5,867 bases of DNA from an uncultured Phycisphaerales bacterium (GCA_903905665.1 CAIVHJ010000009.1:1-5867), one strand, 5' to 3'; shown: positions 1 to 5,867, numbered from the stretch's first letter. The notes: generated by a model from the letters alone, not told the origin. Numbers and translations: made by a program.

Positions 1-10
1 ACCGTTTCAT
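1..10 (-). CDS. Start of an unidentified gene, cut by the left window edge
   Basis: An ATG at 10-8 is followed by AAA and CGG, giving Met-Lys-Arg before the window ends. The start is credible because an AAGGAGG ribosome binding site lies seven bases upstream. Met-Lys-Arg would suit a signal peptide, but three residues cannot identify a product. It lies 75 bases downstream of the lipoprotein stop on the same strand and could be co-transcribed with it. Confidence 0.55.
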
Positions 11-17
11 CGCCGAT

Positions 18-24
18 CCTCCTT
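18..24 (-). promoter_or_regulatory. Strong ribosome binding site for the left-edge gene
   Basis: The minus strand reads ATCAAGGAGG, with AAGGAGG complementary to the usual 3' end of bacterial 16S rRNA. Seven bases separate it from the ATG at 10. It is the best Shine-Dalgarno match in the window, and it is the main evidence that a gene starts at the edge. Confidence 0.65.
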
Positions 25-85
25 GATGGCCTGGTGATCAAAGTCCTTTCAACATCTTCAAGAATACATCGGCTATTCAGCATTA

Positions 86-1609
86 TTACCCGCAGATTGA
101 GTCATGACGAATCACTAGTCCCAGTTCGCCGGTCGGATCCCCTCCGTTCAGGTACCGCACCATGTTGCGGAGATTCGGCGGATCAAGCCCCCGCAATTCA
201 TACGTGCCGTCGGCCCCGGACACGGTCGAGACGATGTGCGGGTCGAAACCCTGCGACCCGTCGGCCTCCTGCTCCCCGGTCACCTTCGCGCCCGCAACGG
301 GTTTGCCGTGGGTGTCGGTAATCCGGCCCGTCACGCTGATCAGATCCGCGCGAAGCTCCAGGTTCACGAAGCGGTCAACGTCGAGTGTGACCACACTCTT
401 CGCGGTCGCCATCCGCTTCTCCCCCGTTCTGGAAGGCCGTGCGGGCATTTCGGCGGAGAGCTCATAACTTTCACATGTCATCATACCGCCATACGGACCA
501 AATGTCGGTCCTGTCAGACCGGTAAACTCAAACTTCGCTTCTGCGTCGGTGACGGCCTCTCTCGTGACCGACTCGCCCCGCAGCGTGATGACAAGGTTGG
601 GCACTGGCCGAGGGCGCACTATTTCCGCGAACGCCTGTCCCCATTCCTCCCACGACCCGGAGGCCGCAGCGCGTTCGAGCTTGGTGAAACGATCCGGGGA
701 GAAGTCCTGTGTGCCGTCCATGACGGTACCGCGGATCGTATGCGTGCGCGTGAATGTCTTCGTCTCCAGCGGCTTCTGGTCGACGGCGATGACGAAGCGG
801 GCGGGCCTGTCGGCTCCGGTCAAGCCGCTGAAGCCGATGGGCTGGAAGTCGCAGGCACTGGCACCAGGCGCGGCGGCCAGTGCCGTCTCGATTCGGCCGG
901 TGTTATGCAGGTTATATGCGGTGTGACCTGCGACGTTGCCTTGTCCGTCGAGCAGCTCGATCCTGAAACGCCAGTCCGTATGCGGCCATGAGAACAGAAC
1001 GCCGTCGATTCTCTGAACGATCTGATCGTCCCGGGTCTCAAAGCGGATCGAGTGCACCGTAATGATGTCCGGCCGTTCAAGCGTACCCGCCGTCAGGGTG
1101 ACGGGAATATCCTTGTCGAATTCGAACGGTGCTTCGAACCGAGCCGTGCCCCGCGAGCCGAGCATGCGGGTGCCAATCTCGCTCAGGTCCGCAAACCCGT
1201 GCTCGTGCGCGAGGCGCGAAGCCCGGGGCTTCGAGTCCTCGGTCAACTCCTGAGCTTGTTCTGGGCCCGAGGTCGTGACGTCCTCCGAGGAAGCCAGCTC
1301 CAGAACGGTGTTCGCTCGGTCGGGGATTTCCATGAGCAAGCCGGGCAACTCCTCCCACGTCGTCTCCCGCCCCTCGAACGTCATCGTGTCACACCCGACA
1401 ACCAGTCGGACGAAGCGGCTTGGTCTGTTGGGCGATTCATGGCTGCTTGTTGTTCTTACGTCGTCCGATTGTGGTGGCACAGTCACCGAGAGCGTGGCAG
1501 AAACACCTTGCGGACCCTGTTGGCCGCGCAGGTCGCTACATGCCGTCAAAACGAACATGACACACGACATGAACAGTATGAGGTATGTGCATGGTCTGAA
1601 ACATGTCAT
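86..1609 (-). CDS. Secreted lipoprotein with carboxypeptidase-regulatory-like beta-sandwich domain(s)
   Basis: This 507-residue protein begins with a lipoprotein signal peptide: a hydrophobic stretch at residues 8-21, then the lipobox LTAC with the lipidated Cys at 24. It should be anchored to a membrane facing the periplasm or outside. After a short collagen-like GQQGPQG stretch, residues 63-155 form a module with TWEELP and IPDRANTVLEL. I recall similar blocks in planctomycete proteins but cannot name a family. Residues 424 to about 500 look like a carboxypeptidase-regulatory-like domain (SVTGRITD, GKPVAGAKV, GADGTYELRGL). Residues 292-388 resemble a second, divergent copy with an insertion. 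No catalytic motif is visible, so a binding or structural role is more likely than an enzyme. The start has AAGGAG seven bases upstream (1617-1622), and the gene ends in tandem stops TAA TAA. The lipoprotein call is firm; the function is unknown. Confidence 0.82.
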   Translation of the reverse strand: MTCFRPCTYLILFMSCVMFVLTACSDLRGQQGPQGVSATLSVTVPPQSDDVRTTSSHESPNRPSRFVRLVVGCDTMTFEGRETTWEELPGLLMEIPDRANTVLELASSEDVTTSGPEQAQELTEDSKPRASRLAHEHGFADLSEIGTRMLGSRGTARFEAPFEFDKDIPVTLTAGTLERPDIITVHSIRFETRDDQIVQRIDGVLFSWPHTDWRFRIELLDGQGNVAGHTAYNLHNTGRIETALAAAPGASACDFQPIGFSGLTGADRPARFVIAVDQKPLETKTFTRTHTIRGTVMDGTQDFSPDRFTKLERAAASGSWEEWGQAFAEIVRPRPVPNLVITLRGESVTREAVTDAEAKFEFTGLTGPTFGPYGGMMTCESYELSAEMPARPSRTGEKRMATAKSVVTLDVDRFVNLELRADLISVTGRITDTHGKPVAGAKVTGEQEADGSQGFDPHIVSTVSGADGTYELRGLDPPNLRNMVRYLNGGDPTGELGLVIRHDSICG

Positions 1610-1649
1610 ATCGATACTCCTTCATGTGGGTTGGCTCATAGTCCCAGCC

Positions 1650-1678
1650 ATCAAATCGATTCTGTTCGCTGATTTCAA
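1650..1678 (-). promoter_or_regulatory. Candidate sigma70-type promoter for the lipoprotein gene
   Basis: On the minus strand TTGAAA (1678-1673) matches the -35 consensus at five of six positions. After a 17-base spacer, TTTGAT (1655-1650) matches the -10 consensus at four of six. Transcription would begin near 1643, leaving about 33 untranslated bases before the ATG at 1609. It lies in the widest intergenic gap. Matches of this quality also occur by chance, and promoter consensus in planctomycetes is poorly defined, so this is only a candidate. Confidence 0.3.
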
Positions 1679-1681
1679 AAT

Positions 1682-1700
1682 GGTGGGTGAATCACCTACC
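1682..1700. other. Imperfect 19-base dyad in the gap upstream of the lipoprotein gene
   Basis: The plus strand reads GGTGGGTGAATCACCTACC, symmetric about base 1691 with one mismatched pair (1685 against 1697). It lies just upstream of the candidate -35 box and 15 bases past the stop of the channel-like gene. It could be a regulator binding site or a weak terminator. As minus-strand RNA, the eight-pair stem has one A-C mismatch and is followed by AUUUUG rather than a run of U. Confidence 0.35.
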
Positions 1701-1715
1701 CTGCATCTGCTGAGG

Positions 1716-2060
1716 TTAGTGGTTACGATCCAGGTGCAAACGATGAAGAAACCGATGCACGATGGGCGCGATCATTACGGCGGCCGTCACCAGGAAAATC
1801 GCTCCGGAAAAGAGCGCATAGCAGGAAGCGAAGATTTTGCCGGCGGCCGTGTGCAGTTCGTTGACCGGTCCCATTCCGCCCAGAATCATGGAGGCGTTTA
1901 AGAAAGCGTCAATCCACGGCATGTTTTCCGTCCAGTGATAACCTGCCACACCCATGCAAAGCGACACGAATAACAGCACGAGCGCCAATAAGCCATGCCG
2001 AAACATACGCAGAACAAAAAGAAACCGAGGAAGCAAGGGCTGGCTGCGATGCTCGTACAT
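1716..2060 (-). CDS. Small membrane protein with potassium-channel-like pore architecture but no canonical filter
   Basis: This 114-residue protein has a short basic N-terminus, a first membrane helix at about residues 21-40, a re-entrant-like segment at 48-66 (PWIDAFLNASMILGGMGPV), and a second helix at about 74-101, followed by a His- and Arg-rich tail. The order helix, pore loop, helix, and the Gly-Lys at the start of the second helix, resemble the pore module of two-helix potassium channels such as KcsA. At the filter position TVGYGD is replaced by LGGMGP, so potassium selectivity is not expected. Homology to ion channels is inferred from this hand alignment. The start at 2060 has AGGAGA five bases upstream. 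It sits 33 bases after the coiled-coil gene and is probably co-transcribed. It could equally be an unrelated two-helix protein. Confidence 0.75.
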   Translation of the reverse strand: MYEHRSQPLLPRFLFVLRMFRHGLLALVLLFVSLCMGVAGYHWTENMPWIDAFLNASMILGGMGPVNELHTAAGKIFASCYALFSGAIFLVTAAVMIAPIVHRFLHRLHLDRNH

Positions 2061-2083
2061 GGGAGTCTCCTATAAATCCATAC

Positions 2084-2097
2084 TTAAAGCGCTTTAA
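2084..2097. repeat. Perfect 14-base palindrome overlapping the stop of the coiled-coil gene
   Basis: TTAAAGCGCTTTAA is identical on both strands. Its central AAAGCGCTTT resembles operators of LacI-family regulators, which are usually symmetric about a central CG. It overlaps the TAA stop of the 63-residue gene and lies 24 bases upstream of the next start at 2060. No promoter could be placed convincingly beside it, so a regulatory role is speculative. Confidence 0.35.
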
Positions 2098-2285
2098 CCG
2101 ATTCGGCCGTCGCGGTCGATGTCTTGGCCGAACTTCTGCTCCAGCAGCGTCACGAGATCGTGCACGACCTGCTGGGTGCGTTGTAGTTCACCCTCCAGCC
2201 GCCGGACCCGCGAATCCAGATCAGTGGATTTCTGCTTTTGTTCGGAAATCTGGCTTTGCTGAATCAAATCCCAGAATAATCCCAT
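2094..2285 (-). CDS. Small coiled-coil protein ending in a DxDxDG calcium-loop-like motif
   Basis: This 63-residue protein starts with a short amphipathic segment (MGLFWDLIQQ). A predicted coiled coil follows at about residues 15-52, with spaced hydrophobic residues in RVRRLEGELQ and VVHDLVTLLEQ. It ends in DIDRDGRIG. The Asp residues at 55, 57 and 59 and Gly60 match the first half of an EF-hand or dockerin calcium loop, but the protein stops before the rest of the loop. It has no signal peptide and is probably cytoplasmic or an oligomerising partner of a membrane protein. The start is supported by GGGAG eight bases upstream (2294-2298). It lies between the zinc-ribbon and channel-like genes with gaps of 42 and 33 bases. 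No function is recognised. The length, ribosome site and patterned protein argue that it is real. Confidence 0.72.
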   Translation of the reverse strand: MGLFWDLIQQSQISEQKQKSTDLDSRVRRLEGELQRTQQVVHDLVTLLEQKFGQDIDRDGRIG

Positions 2286-2327
2286 GGTTTATACTCCCAT
2301 CAAGAGTCGCATTCAGCACAAAGACAA

Positions 2328-2918
2328 TCACTTCGTTAACGACGCCGGTTCTTCGACGCGAAGCAGTTTTTCGTCGAACGGTGTTCCGCATTCGGGACAA
2401 CGGGCTTCCGTCTGGCCGCGCAGGTCGTAACCGCACCGCTCGCACAATCCCAGTTTATGCCGCAGATATCGAAAATAGACCCCATGCAGCATATACAACA
2501 ATAACGCACCGAAAATCGTAACCGGAATATACACCGGAAGGATGAACGACCACGATCCTCCGCTGACCCCAATTCCCGGCAACCATCCTTGGCGGGTCAT
2601 CTTGTCGGCAGCCGTCGTCGCGCCTCCAATCACTGATGTAGAGAGTGACATCGTCATCTTCATACCCGATCCAAGTGAATTCTTCATCTGCTTGGAAAGA
2701 CCATTCATCTTCTCTTCGACATCCTTGGTGATTTGCAGGTCCATATCAGCAAGCCGACCCAGCATGAGGCAATGATTCTTGATGTCCAATCGATACTCGC
2801 TTTTCGCGGTGGCGAAGGAAAATTTCATCGGAGTCTGAAGAATATCCTCAGCGATTCGCAAACCGAGTAATGCGAAGAACACCACAGCCACAACAAGCAG
2901 AGCAATTTTGCGACACAT
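2328..2918 (-). CDS. Two-helix membrane protein with C-terminal zinc ribbon
   Basis: Starting at ATG 2918, the protein has 196 residues. There is a membrane helix at about residues 5-22, a polar loop of roughly 100 residues rich in Met, Ser, Thr and Lys, and a second helix at about 125-148. The C-terminal tail carries a zinc ribbon: C159-x2-C162-GYDLRG and C174-P-E-C177. The basic residues before helix 1 and after helix 2 suggest both ends are cytoplasmic, with the loop outside. CxxCGYDLRG ribbons recur in planctomycete membrane proteins, mostly of unknown function. An in-frame ATG at 2960 would add 14 residues but has no good ribosome site, whereas ATG 2918 has AAGGA nine bases upstream, so I chose the latter. 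It follows the esterase gene by 75 bases. Zinc binding is inferred from the four cysteines. Confidence 0.8.
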   Translation of the reverse strand: MCRKIALLVVAVVFFALLGLRIAEDILQTPMKFSFATAKSEYRLDIKNHCLMLGRLADMDLQITKDVEEKMNGLSKQMKNSLGSGMKMTMSLSTSVIGGATTAADKMTRQGWLPGIGVSGGSWSFILPVYIPVTIFGALLLYMLHGVYFRYLRHKLGLCERCGYDLRGQTEARCPECGTPFDEKLLRVEEPASLTK

Positions 2919-2927
2919 GCTTTGTTT

Positions 2928-2932
2928 TCCTT
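2928..2932 (-). promoter_or_regulatory. Ribosome binding site that fixes the zinc-ribbon gene start
   Basis: The minus strand reads ATCAAGGAAAACAAAGC before ATG 2918, placing AAGGA nine bases upstream. The longer in-frame start at 2960 is preceded by a C-rich stretch with no Shine-Dalgarno match. The first hydrophobic helix also begins directly after MCRK, as expected for a true N-terminus. Confidence 0.55.
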
Positions 2933-2993
2933 GATCGCCGAGGTCGAGGATACAGTCCATCCGCGCCGTTTGGGAGGATTCCCATCGGCATCG

Positions 2994-4430
2994 TCACCAT
3001 TTCGTTTCGTCGGTCAGGCCGGGCCAGTCGTCGGTGCGAAACGGCGAAGCCGGCAGGCCTTCTTTGTTGAACAGATTGGGGACGGCGATATCCGACCAGC
3101 CGAAACGCACCGCCACCGGTTCCGCAACTTCCGGTGACGAGACCACGACTGTGTCGCCGTCGATCCTGGCCTGGGCGGGCACGAATTTACGATCGGTCCC
3201 CGCGATGACGAAATCCGTCAGGGATTCACCTTTTGCGACCATTCCGCCCCCCACGTGATCGAAGCGAATCCGAATTTTATCCCCCTCCACCTTCATCTCT
3301 TTGTATATCGGTCCCGAATAAACCAATTTCGATTGGCCATAAGTTTTGGCGAGCGCCCACAGCGCCAAACGGGCGCCCGCTTCCTGTTTGTTGCCGGGGT
3401 GAATGTTTTTCACATCCGTGGCGGTGTCGCTCACGACCGCCATGCCCGTATTGGGAACTGACAGACTCAGGCACTGTGCCTCGCGCAATTCCGGACTGCG
3501 GTCGGCCCAGGCATCGCCCAGGCGGCGATAATCGAACGGTGCGATCTGAACAAAATAGAACGGAAAATCCCCCTGCCCCCAGTCGCGGCGCCAATTCTGA
3601 ATCATGGCTGGAAAAGAAGTCCGGTACTGACGCGCCCGGATTACATTCGATTCGCCCTGATACCAGATTGCGCCCCGGATGGCGTACGGAATCAGCGGAG
3701 CGATCATGCCGTTGTACAAAACGGAGTGGGCGGGCTTATCGCCGGTCCGGTCCATCGTGGCGACGAGGTCGGAAATTTGCCGCATGGCGGGTTCGCTCAT
3801 CCAGAGTTCGACTTCGGTTCCGCCCCAACTGGATTCGAGCAAGCCGATCGGAACATTCAATTCCTGATACAAACGACGACCGAAGAAATACGCCGTGGCC
3901 GACGTCGGCCCGATGGTTTCCGGCGAGCACACCTGCCATTTTGCCGGGCAGTTGTCCGCCGGCTTGTCGGCGCGGGTTCGATCCACCTTGAAAAGCCGAA
4001 TCTGAGGATATTGAGCGTTTTTGATTTCCTCGGCGGAATTGTCCAAGCCGGGACCGACGCCCGGTCCAATCGTCCACTCCATGTTCGACTGTCCCGAGCA
4101 AAGCCACACCTCGCCCAGCATGACGTTTTCAAGCGTGATCGTGTTGTGCGCCGTCACGGTGATCGTGAAGGGCCCCCCGGCGGATGCTGTCGGTAATTTG
4201 ACTCGCCATTTTCCGTCGGCGCCCGCTTTGATCGAACGCGACTCCGCGTTCCAACTTCCCTTGACCGTCACTTCCTCATTGGCATCTGCCCATCCCCAGA
4301 TCGGGGTTTCGGTGCTTTGCTGCAACACCATATTGTCGCCGATTACCGCAGGCAACCGAACGTCCGCCCGGGCCAGACCGGCCAAACTTAGCAGAAGACC
4401 AACGCTCCACCACAAATTGTTTCGTTTCAT
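2994..4430 (-). CDS. Sialate O-acetylesterase (SASA/SGNH family), secreted
   Basis: The 478-residue product resembles sialate O-acetylesterases, which remove O-acetyl groups from sialic acids and, in bacterial relatives, from other acetylated glycans. A signal peptide spans residues 1-22, with likely cleavage after ARA. An N-terminal beta domain (about 24-100) contains the family pattern LPAVIGDNMVLQQ and PIWGWA. The catalytic domain shows LCSGQSNMEW with nucleophile Ser115, SWGGT at 201-205, AIWYQGESN at 254-262, and NIHPGNKQEAGARLALWAL with His344. Many relatives have Asp two residues before this His; here it is Asn342, with Asp339 close by. Length is normal for bacterial members. ATG 4439 abuts its AAAGGA, whereas ATG 4430 is nine bases away and starts with MKRNN, so 4430 is chosen. 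It lies 56 bases after the DUF4932 gene and probably shares its transcript. The exact substrate is not determined. Confidence 0.93.
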   Translation of the reverse strand: MKRNNLWWSVGLLLSLAGLARADVRLPAVIGDNMVLQQSTETPIWGWADANEEVTVKGSWNAESRSIKAGADGKWRVKLPTASAGGPFTITVTAHNTITLENVMLGEVWLCSGQSNMEWTIGPGVGPGLDNSAEEIKNAQYPQIRLFKVDRTRADKPADNCPAKWQVCSPETIGPTSATAYFFGRRLYQELNVPIGLLESSWGGTEVELWMSEPAMRQISDLVATMDRTGDKPAHSVLYNGMIAPLIPYAIRGAIWYQGESNVIRARQYRTSFPAMIQNWRRDWGQGDFPFYFVQIAPFDYRRLGDAWADRSPELREAQCLSLSVPNTGMAVVSDTATDVKNIHPGNKQEAGARLALWALAKTYGQSKLVYSGPIYKEMKVEGDKIRIRFDHVGGGMVAKGESLTDFVIAGTDRKFVPAQARIDGDTVVVSSPEVAEPVAVRFGWSDIAVPNLFNKEGLPASPFRTDDWPGLTDETKW

Positions 4431-4439
4431 GGTCGTCAT

Positions 4440-4445
4440 TCCTTT
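4440..4445 (-). promoter_or_regulatory. Ribosome binding site that favours the esterase start at 4430
   Basis: AAAGGA lies on the minus strand directly against ATG 4439, too close to serve it. It is nine bases from ATG 4430, a suitable spacing. The shorter product begins MKRNN, a usual signal-peptide N-terminus. Confidence 0.5.
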
Positions 4446-4486
4446 ATTGAAAGAGGTGTTGATTCGTTGTGATCGCGCACATTTCC

Positions 4487-5867
4487 TCAGGATCCAGCGG
4501 CTCGAGTTTTGAACGTTACATGCACGGGTTTGAGACGTTCGCCGCTGTCACTCTGAAAACTGTCGAACTTGCCGCGATTAAGCCAGAATTCATATTCCCA
4601 ACTGGGTTTGAGTTTCACGGGGATGGTCAGAATCTTGCGATCGGCGTCATAGGAAATGTCGCCGGCGATTTCAGGGAAGTTTGGTCCTCCGCCGACCACC
4701 GACCACGACTTGTCGCGCATCGGACAACTGAAAGTGATGCGAATCTCGGTGATCTTCGGGTCCACGTCCGTCATACCGTTGGCGGGAACCATTTGGACCA
4801 CATGAGGAAGTTTTTCGGTCTTTTTCCCATATTGGTCTGCGTAGATGTTGAAAAACTTTACAATGCGGGGCATGAACGCTTCCAGATCGGGATACTGCTG
4901 CCGGTTGCTTTCGTAGTCACCCAACACATCCGCCAGTTCACCCACCCACTCGAAACCCCATTCCCGCTGATCCTTGATGACCCGATCCGCCGCTTTCTTC
5001 CCGTCCGTCGCCAGAACATACCGTACCGTACAGGCCCGAACCATCGATTCGTATATCACGGTTTTCCAGGTCCCGTAGGCCTGCGACTTCATCTCGTCGG
5101 CACACTGCTGGTAAATTCGTTCGCCCGCCTTCTGGAGTTCGTCGGCATGTTTGTCCACATAGGCATTGGTGTAGGAATGGCAGAATTCATGGACGATGGT
5201 TTCGTTGATTCTGTCGTCGAAAACCGCAAGGCCCTGCGAGTCGAACTCGTAAGCGCCGATGACGGGCGTGATCTCCTCTTTTCCGTCGCGATATCGAATC
5301 CCCACACCATAACACCCGCCACCGTTGAGCAACCCGACATAGACTTCATAACTGGCCCGGGGACGTTGCCCGAAGAATTTGTCAAACCACTGGACATAAT
5401 TGCCCTTGGCGAGCTGAGCGGTCAGCCGTTTGCCGCAGTCATCAAAGAACTTTCGGTGATCGGTGCAGAAGTTTTCGAATCCGCTGTCCTTGACGAATTG
5501 TCGGGCCTGGGTGAGAAATCGACGGGTCTCTTCGAGCGGCCAACGTTGATCCAGCCGCTGAGGTTTCTGGTCAAACGGGATTTTTTCCTGCAACCCGATG
5601 GCGTCCGTGAGGTGAACCGCCATGCTCATCACGGCGTCATAACTCACGCCATGCTGGCTGCGCAATTGTCGGGCGGTCTGTACGGCGGGATGATTACGAA
5701 ACAGACCGAACTGTTTTTCCACTTCGTCGCTGTAGGGCGACTTCGAATTGTCCATGTTGTATTCCGGGTTGCCCGCCAACCGGAAAATGATCGACATCAA
5801 CTCCACGCGTGGATCGACCCGTGCCTGTAACGACTGTTCGGGGGGTGGAACCTCTTGTCCCCAGACG
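4487..5867 (-). CDS. DUF4932-type metallopeptidase-like protein with C-terminal Ig-like domain, 5' end cut by window
   Basis: The frame is open to the right edge, giving at least 459 residues; the visible part begins VWGQEVPPPEQSL. A GTG at 5806 falls inside the conserved VDPRVELMSIIFRLAG block and is not a credible start. The visible body (residues 17 to about 345) matches my memory of DUF4932, a family of secreted proteins of unknown activity. It contains ETIVHEFCHSY, a HExxH metal site at 226-230, with Glu273 in YESMVRA as a possible third ligand, as in zinc gluzincin peptidases. GGGCYGVGIRY and EEITPVIGAYEFD precede the site. From about 357, MVPANGMTDVDPKITEIRITFS resembles an SbsA-type bacterial Ig-like domain, which would support surface attachment or binding. 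The missing part is probably mostly a signal peptide. Peptidase activity is inferred from the motif only. It lies upstream of the esterase gene and may lead the operon. Confidence 0.88.
   Translation of the reverse strand, partial: VWGQEVPPPEQSLQARVDPRVELMSIIFRLAGNPEYNMDNSKSPYSDEVEKQFGLFRNHPAVQTARQLRSQHGVSYDAVMSMAVHLTDAIGLQEKIPFDQKPQRLDQRWPLEETRRFLTQARQFVKDSGFENFCTDHRKFFDDCGKRLTAQLAKGNYVQWFDKFFGQRPRASYEVYVGLLNGGGCYGVGIRYRDGKEEITPVIGAYEFDSQGLAVFDDRINETIVHEFCHSYTNAYVDKHADELQKAGERIYQQCADEMKSQAYGTWKTVIYESMVRACTVRYVLATDGKKAADRVIKDQREWGFEWVGELADVLGDYESNRQQYPDLEAFMPRIVKFFNIYADQYGKKTEKLPHVVQMVPANGMTDVDPKITEIRITFSCPMRDKSWSVVGGGPNFPEIAGDISYDADRKILTIPVKLKPSWEYEFWLNRGKFDSFQSDSGERLKPVHVTFKTRAAGS

Noticed and set aside
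1..83. Short minus-strand frame from ATG 83 open to the left edge, starting just after the lipoprotein stop
   Set aside because: It has only a weak GCGGG upstream, while the ATG at 10, in another frame, has a near-perfect ribosome site. Both cannot be main starts at this spacing.
236..991. A 251-residue open frame on the plus strand
   Set aside because: It is antisense to the lipoprotein gene and has an Arg-rich, low-information composition with no recognisable domain.
2919..2960. Longer N-terminus for the zinc-ribbon protein (MDCILDLGDQGKQS)
   Set aside because: ATG 2960 lacks a ribosome site and the extra residues are polar, ahead of a helix that starts naturally after MCRK.
2972..2983. 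GGGAGGATTCCC as a terminator stem after the esterase gene
   Set aside because: The stem is only four pairs and has no U-rich tail, so termination is unlikely.
3233..3991. A 252-residue open frame on the plus strand
   Set aside because: It is antisense to the esterase catalytic region. It is very rich in Arg, Pro and Ser, as expected of a shadow frame.
4431..4486. Possible promoter or terminator between the DUF4932 and esterase genes
   Set aside because: No stem-loop with a U-tract and no convincing -35/-10 pair was found in these 56 bases; co-transcription is the simpler reading.
4469..5830. A 453-residue open frame on the plus strand
   Set aside because: It lies opposite the DUF4932 gene, which has conserved motifs and a metal site. 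The plus-strand product shows no domain and arises from codon bias on the other strand.

Overview
The window looks like bacterial chromosomal DNA from a planctomycete or close relative. The main clue is a C-terminal zinc ribbon of the C-x2-C-G-Y-D-L-R-G ... R-C-P-E-C-G type, which is very common in membrane-anchored planctomycete proteins. A secreted DUF4932 metallopeptidase-like protein, a SASA-type sialate O-acetylesterase and a lipoprotein with carboxypeptidase-regulatory-like folds fit the same group. This assignment is an inference from protein style, not from a marker gene. No rRNA, tRNA, CRISPR array, insertion sequence or phage gene was seen.

All supported genes lie on the minus strand, so transcription runs right to left. 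In that order they are: (1) a DUF4932 protein with an HEFCH metal site and a C-terminal Ig-like domain, cut by the right edge (4487-5867); (2) a secreted sialate O-acetylesterase (2994-4430); (3) a two-helix membrane protein ending in a zinc ribbon (2328-2918); (4) a 63-residue coiled-coil protein ending in a DxDxDG loop (2094-2285); (5) a 114-residue membrane protein shaped like a potassium-channel pore but without the TVGYGD filter (1716-2060); (6) a 507-residue lipoprotein (86-1609); and (7) the first codons of another gene behind a near-perfect ribosome binding site at the left edge (1-10). The gaps are 33-106 bases. Apart from one weak stem with a mismatch (1682-1700) there is no terminator candidate, so genes 1-5 could form one transcript. 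The widest gap, before the lipoprotein, holds a candidate sigma70-type promoter with a dyad just upstream of it.

Functionally, the right half encodes exported enzymes: a probable zinc peptidase and a carbohydrate deacetylase that removes O-acetyl groups from sialic acids or other acetylated glycans. The middle encodes three small proteins of unknown role, two of them in the membrane. The left half encodes a surface lipoprotein without a visible catalytic site. A common cell-envelope role is plausible, but nothing shows that these proteins work together. Three starts were set by ribosome binding sites or reading-frame continuity rather than by the longest ORF: the esterase starts at 4430, the zinc-ribbon protein at 2918, and the DUF4932 gene has no start inside the window. 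The most notable item is the channel-like protein with LGGMGP in place of the potassium selectivity filter. No clearly new multi-gene system is evident.
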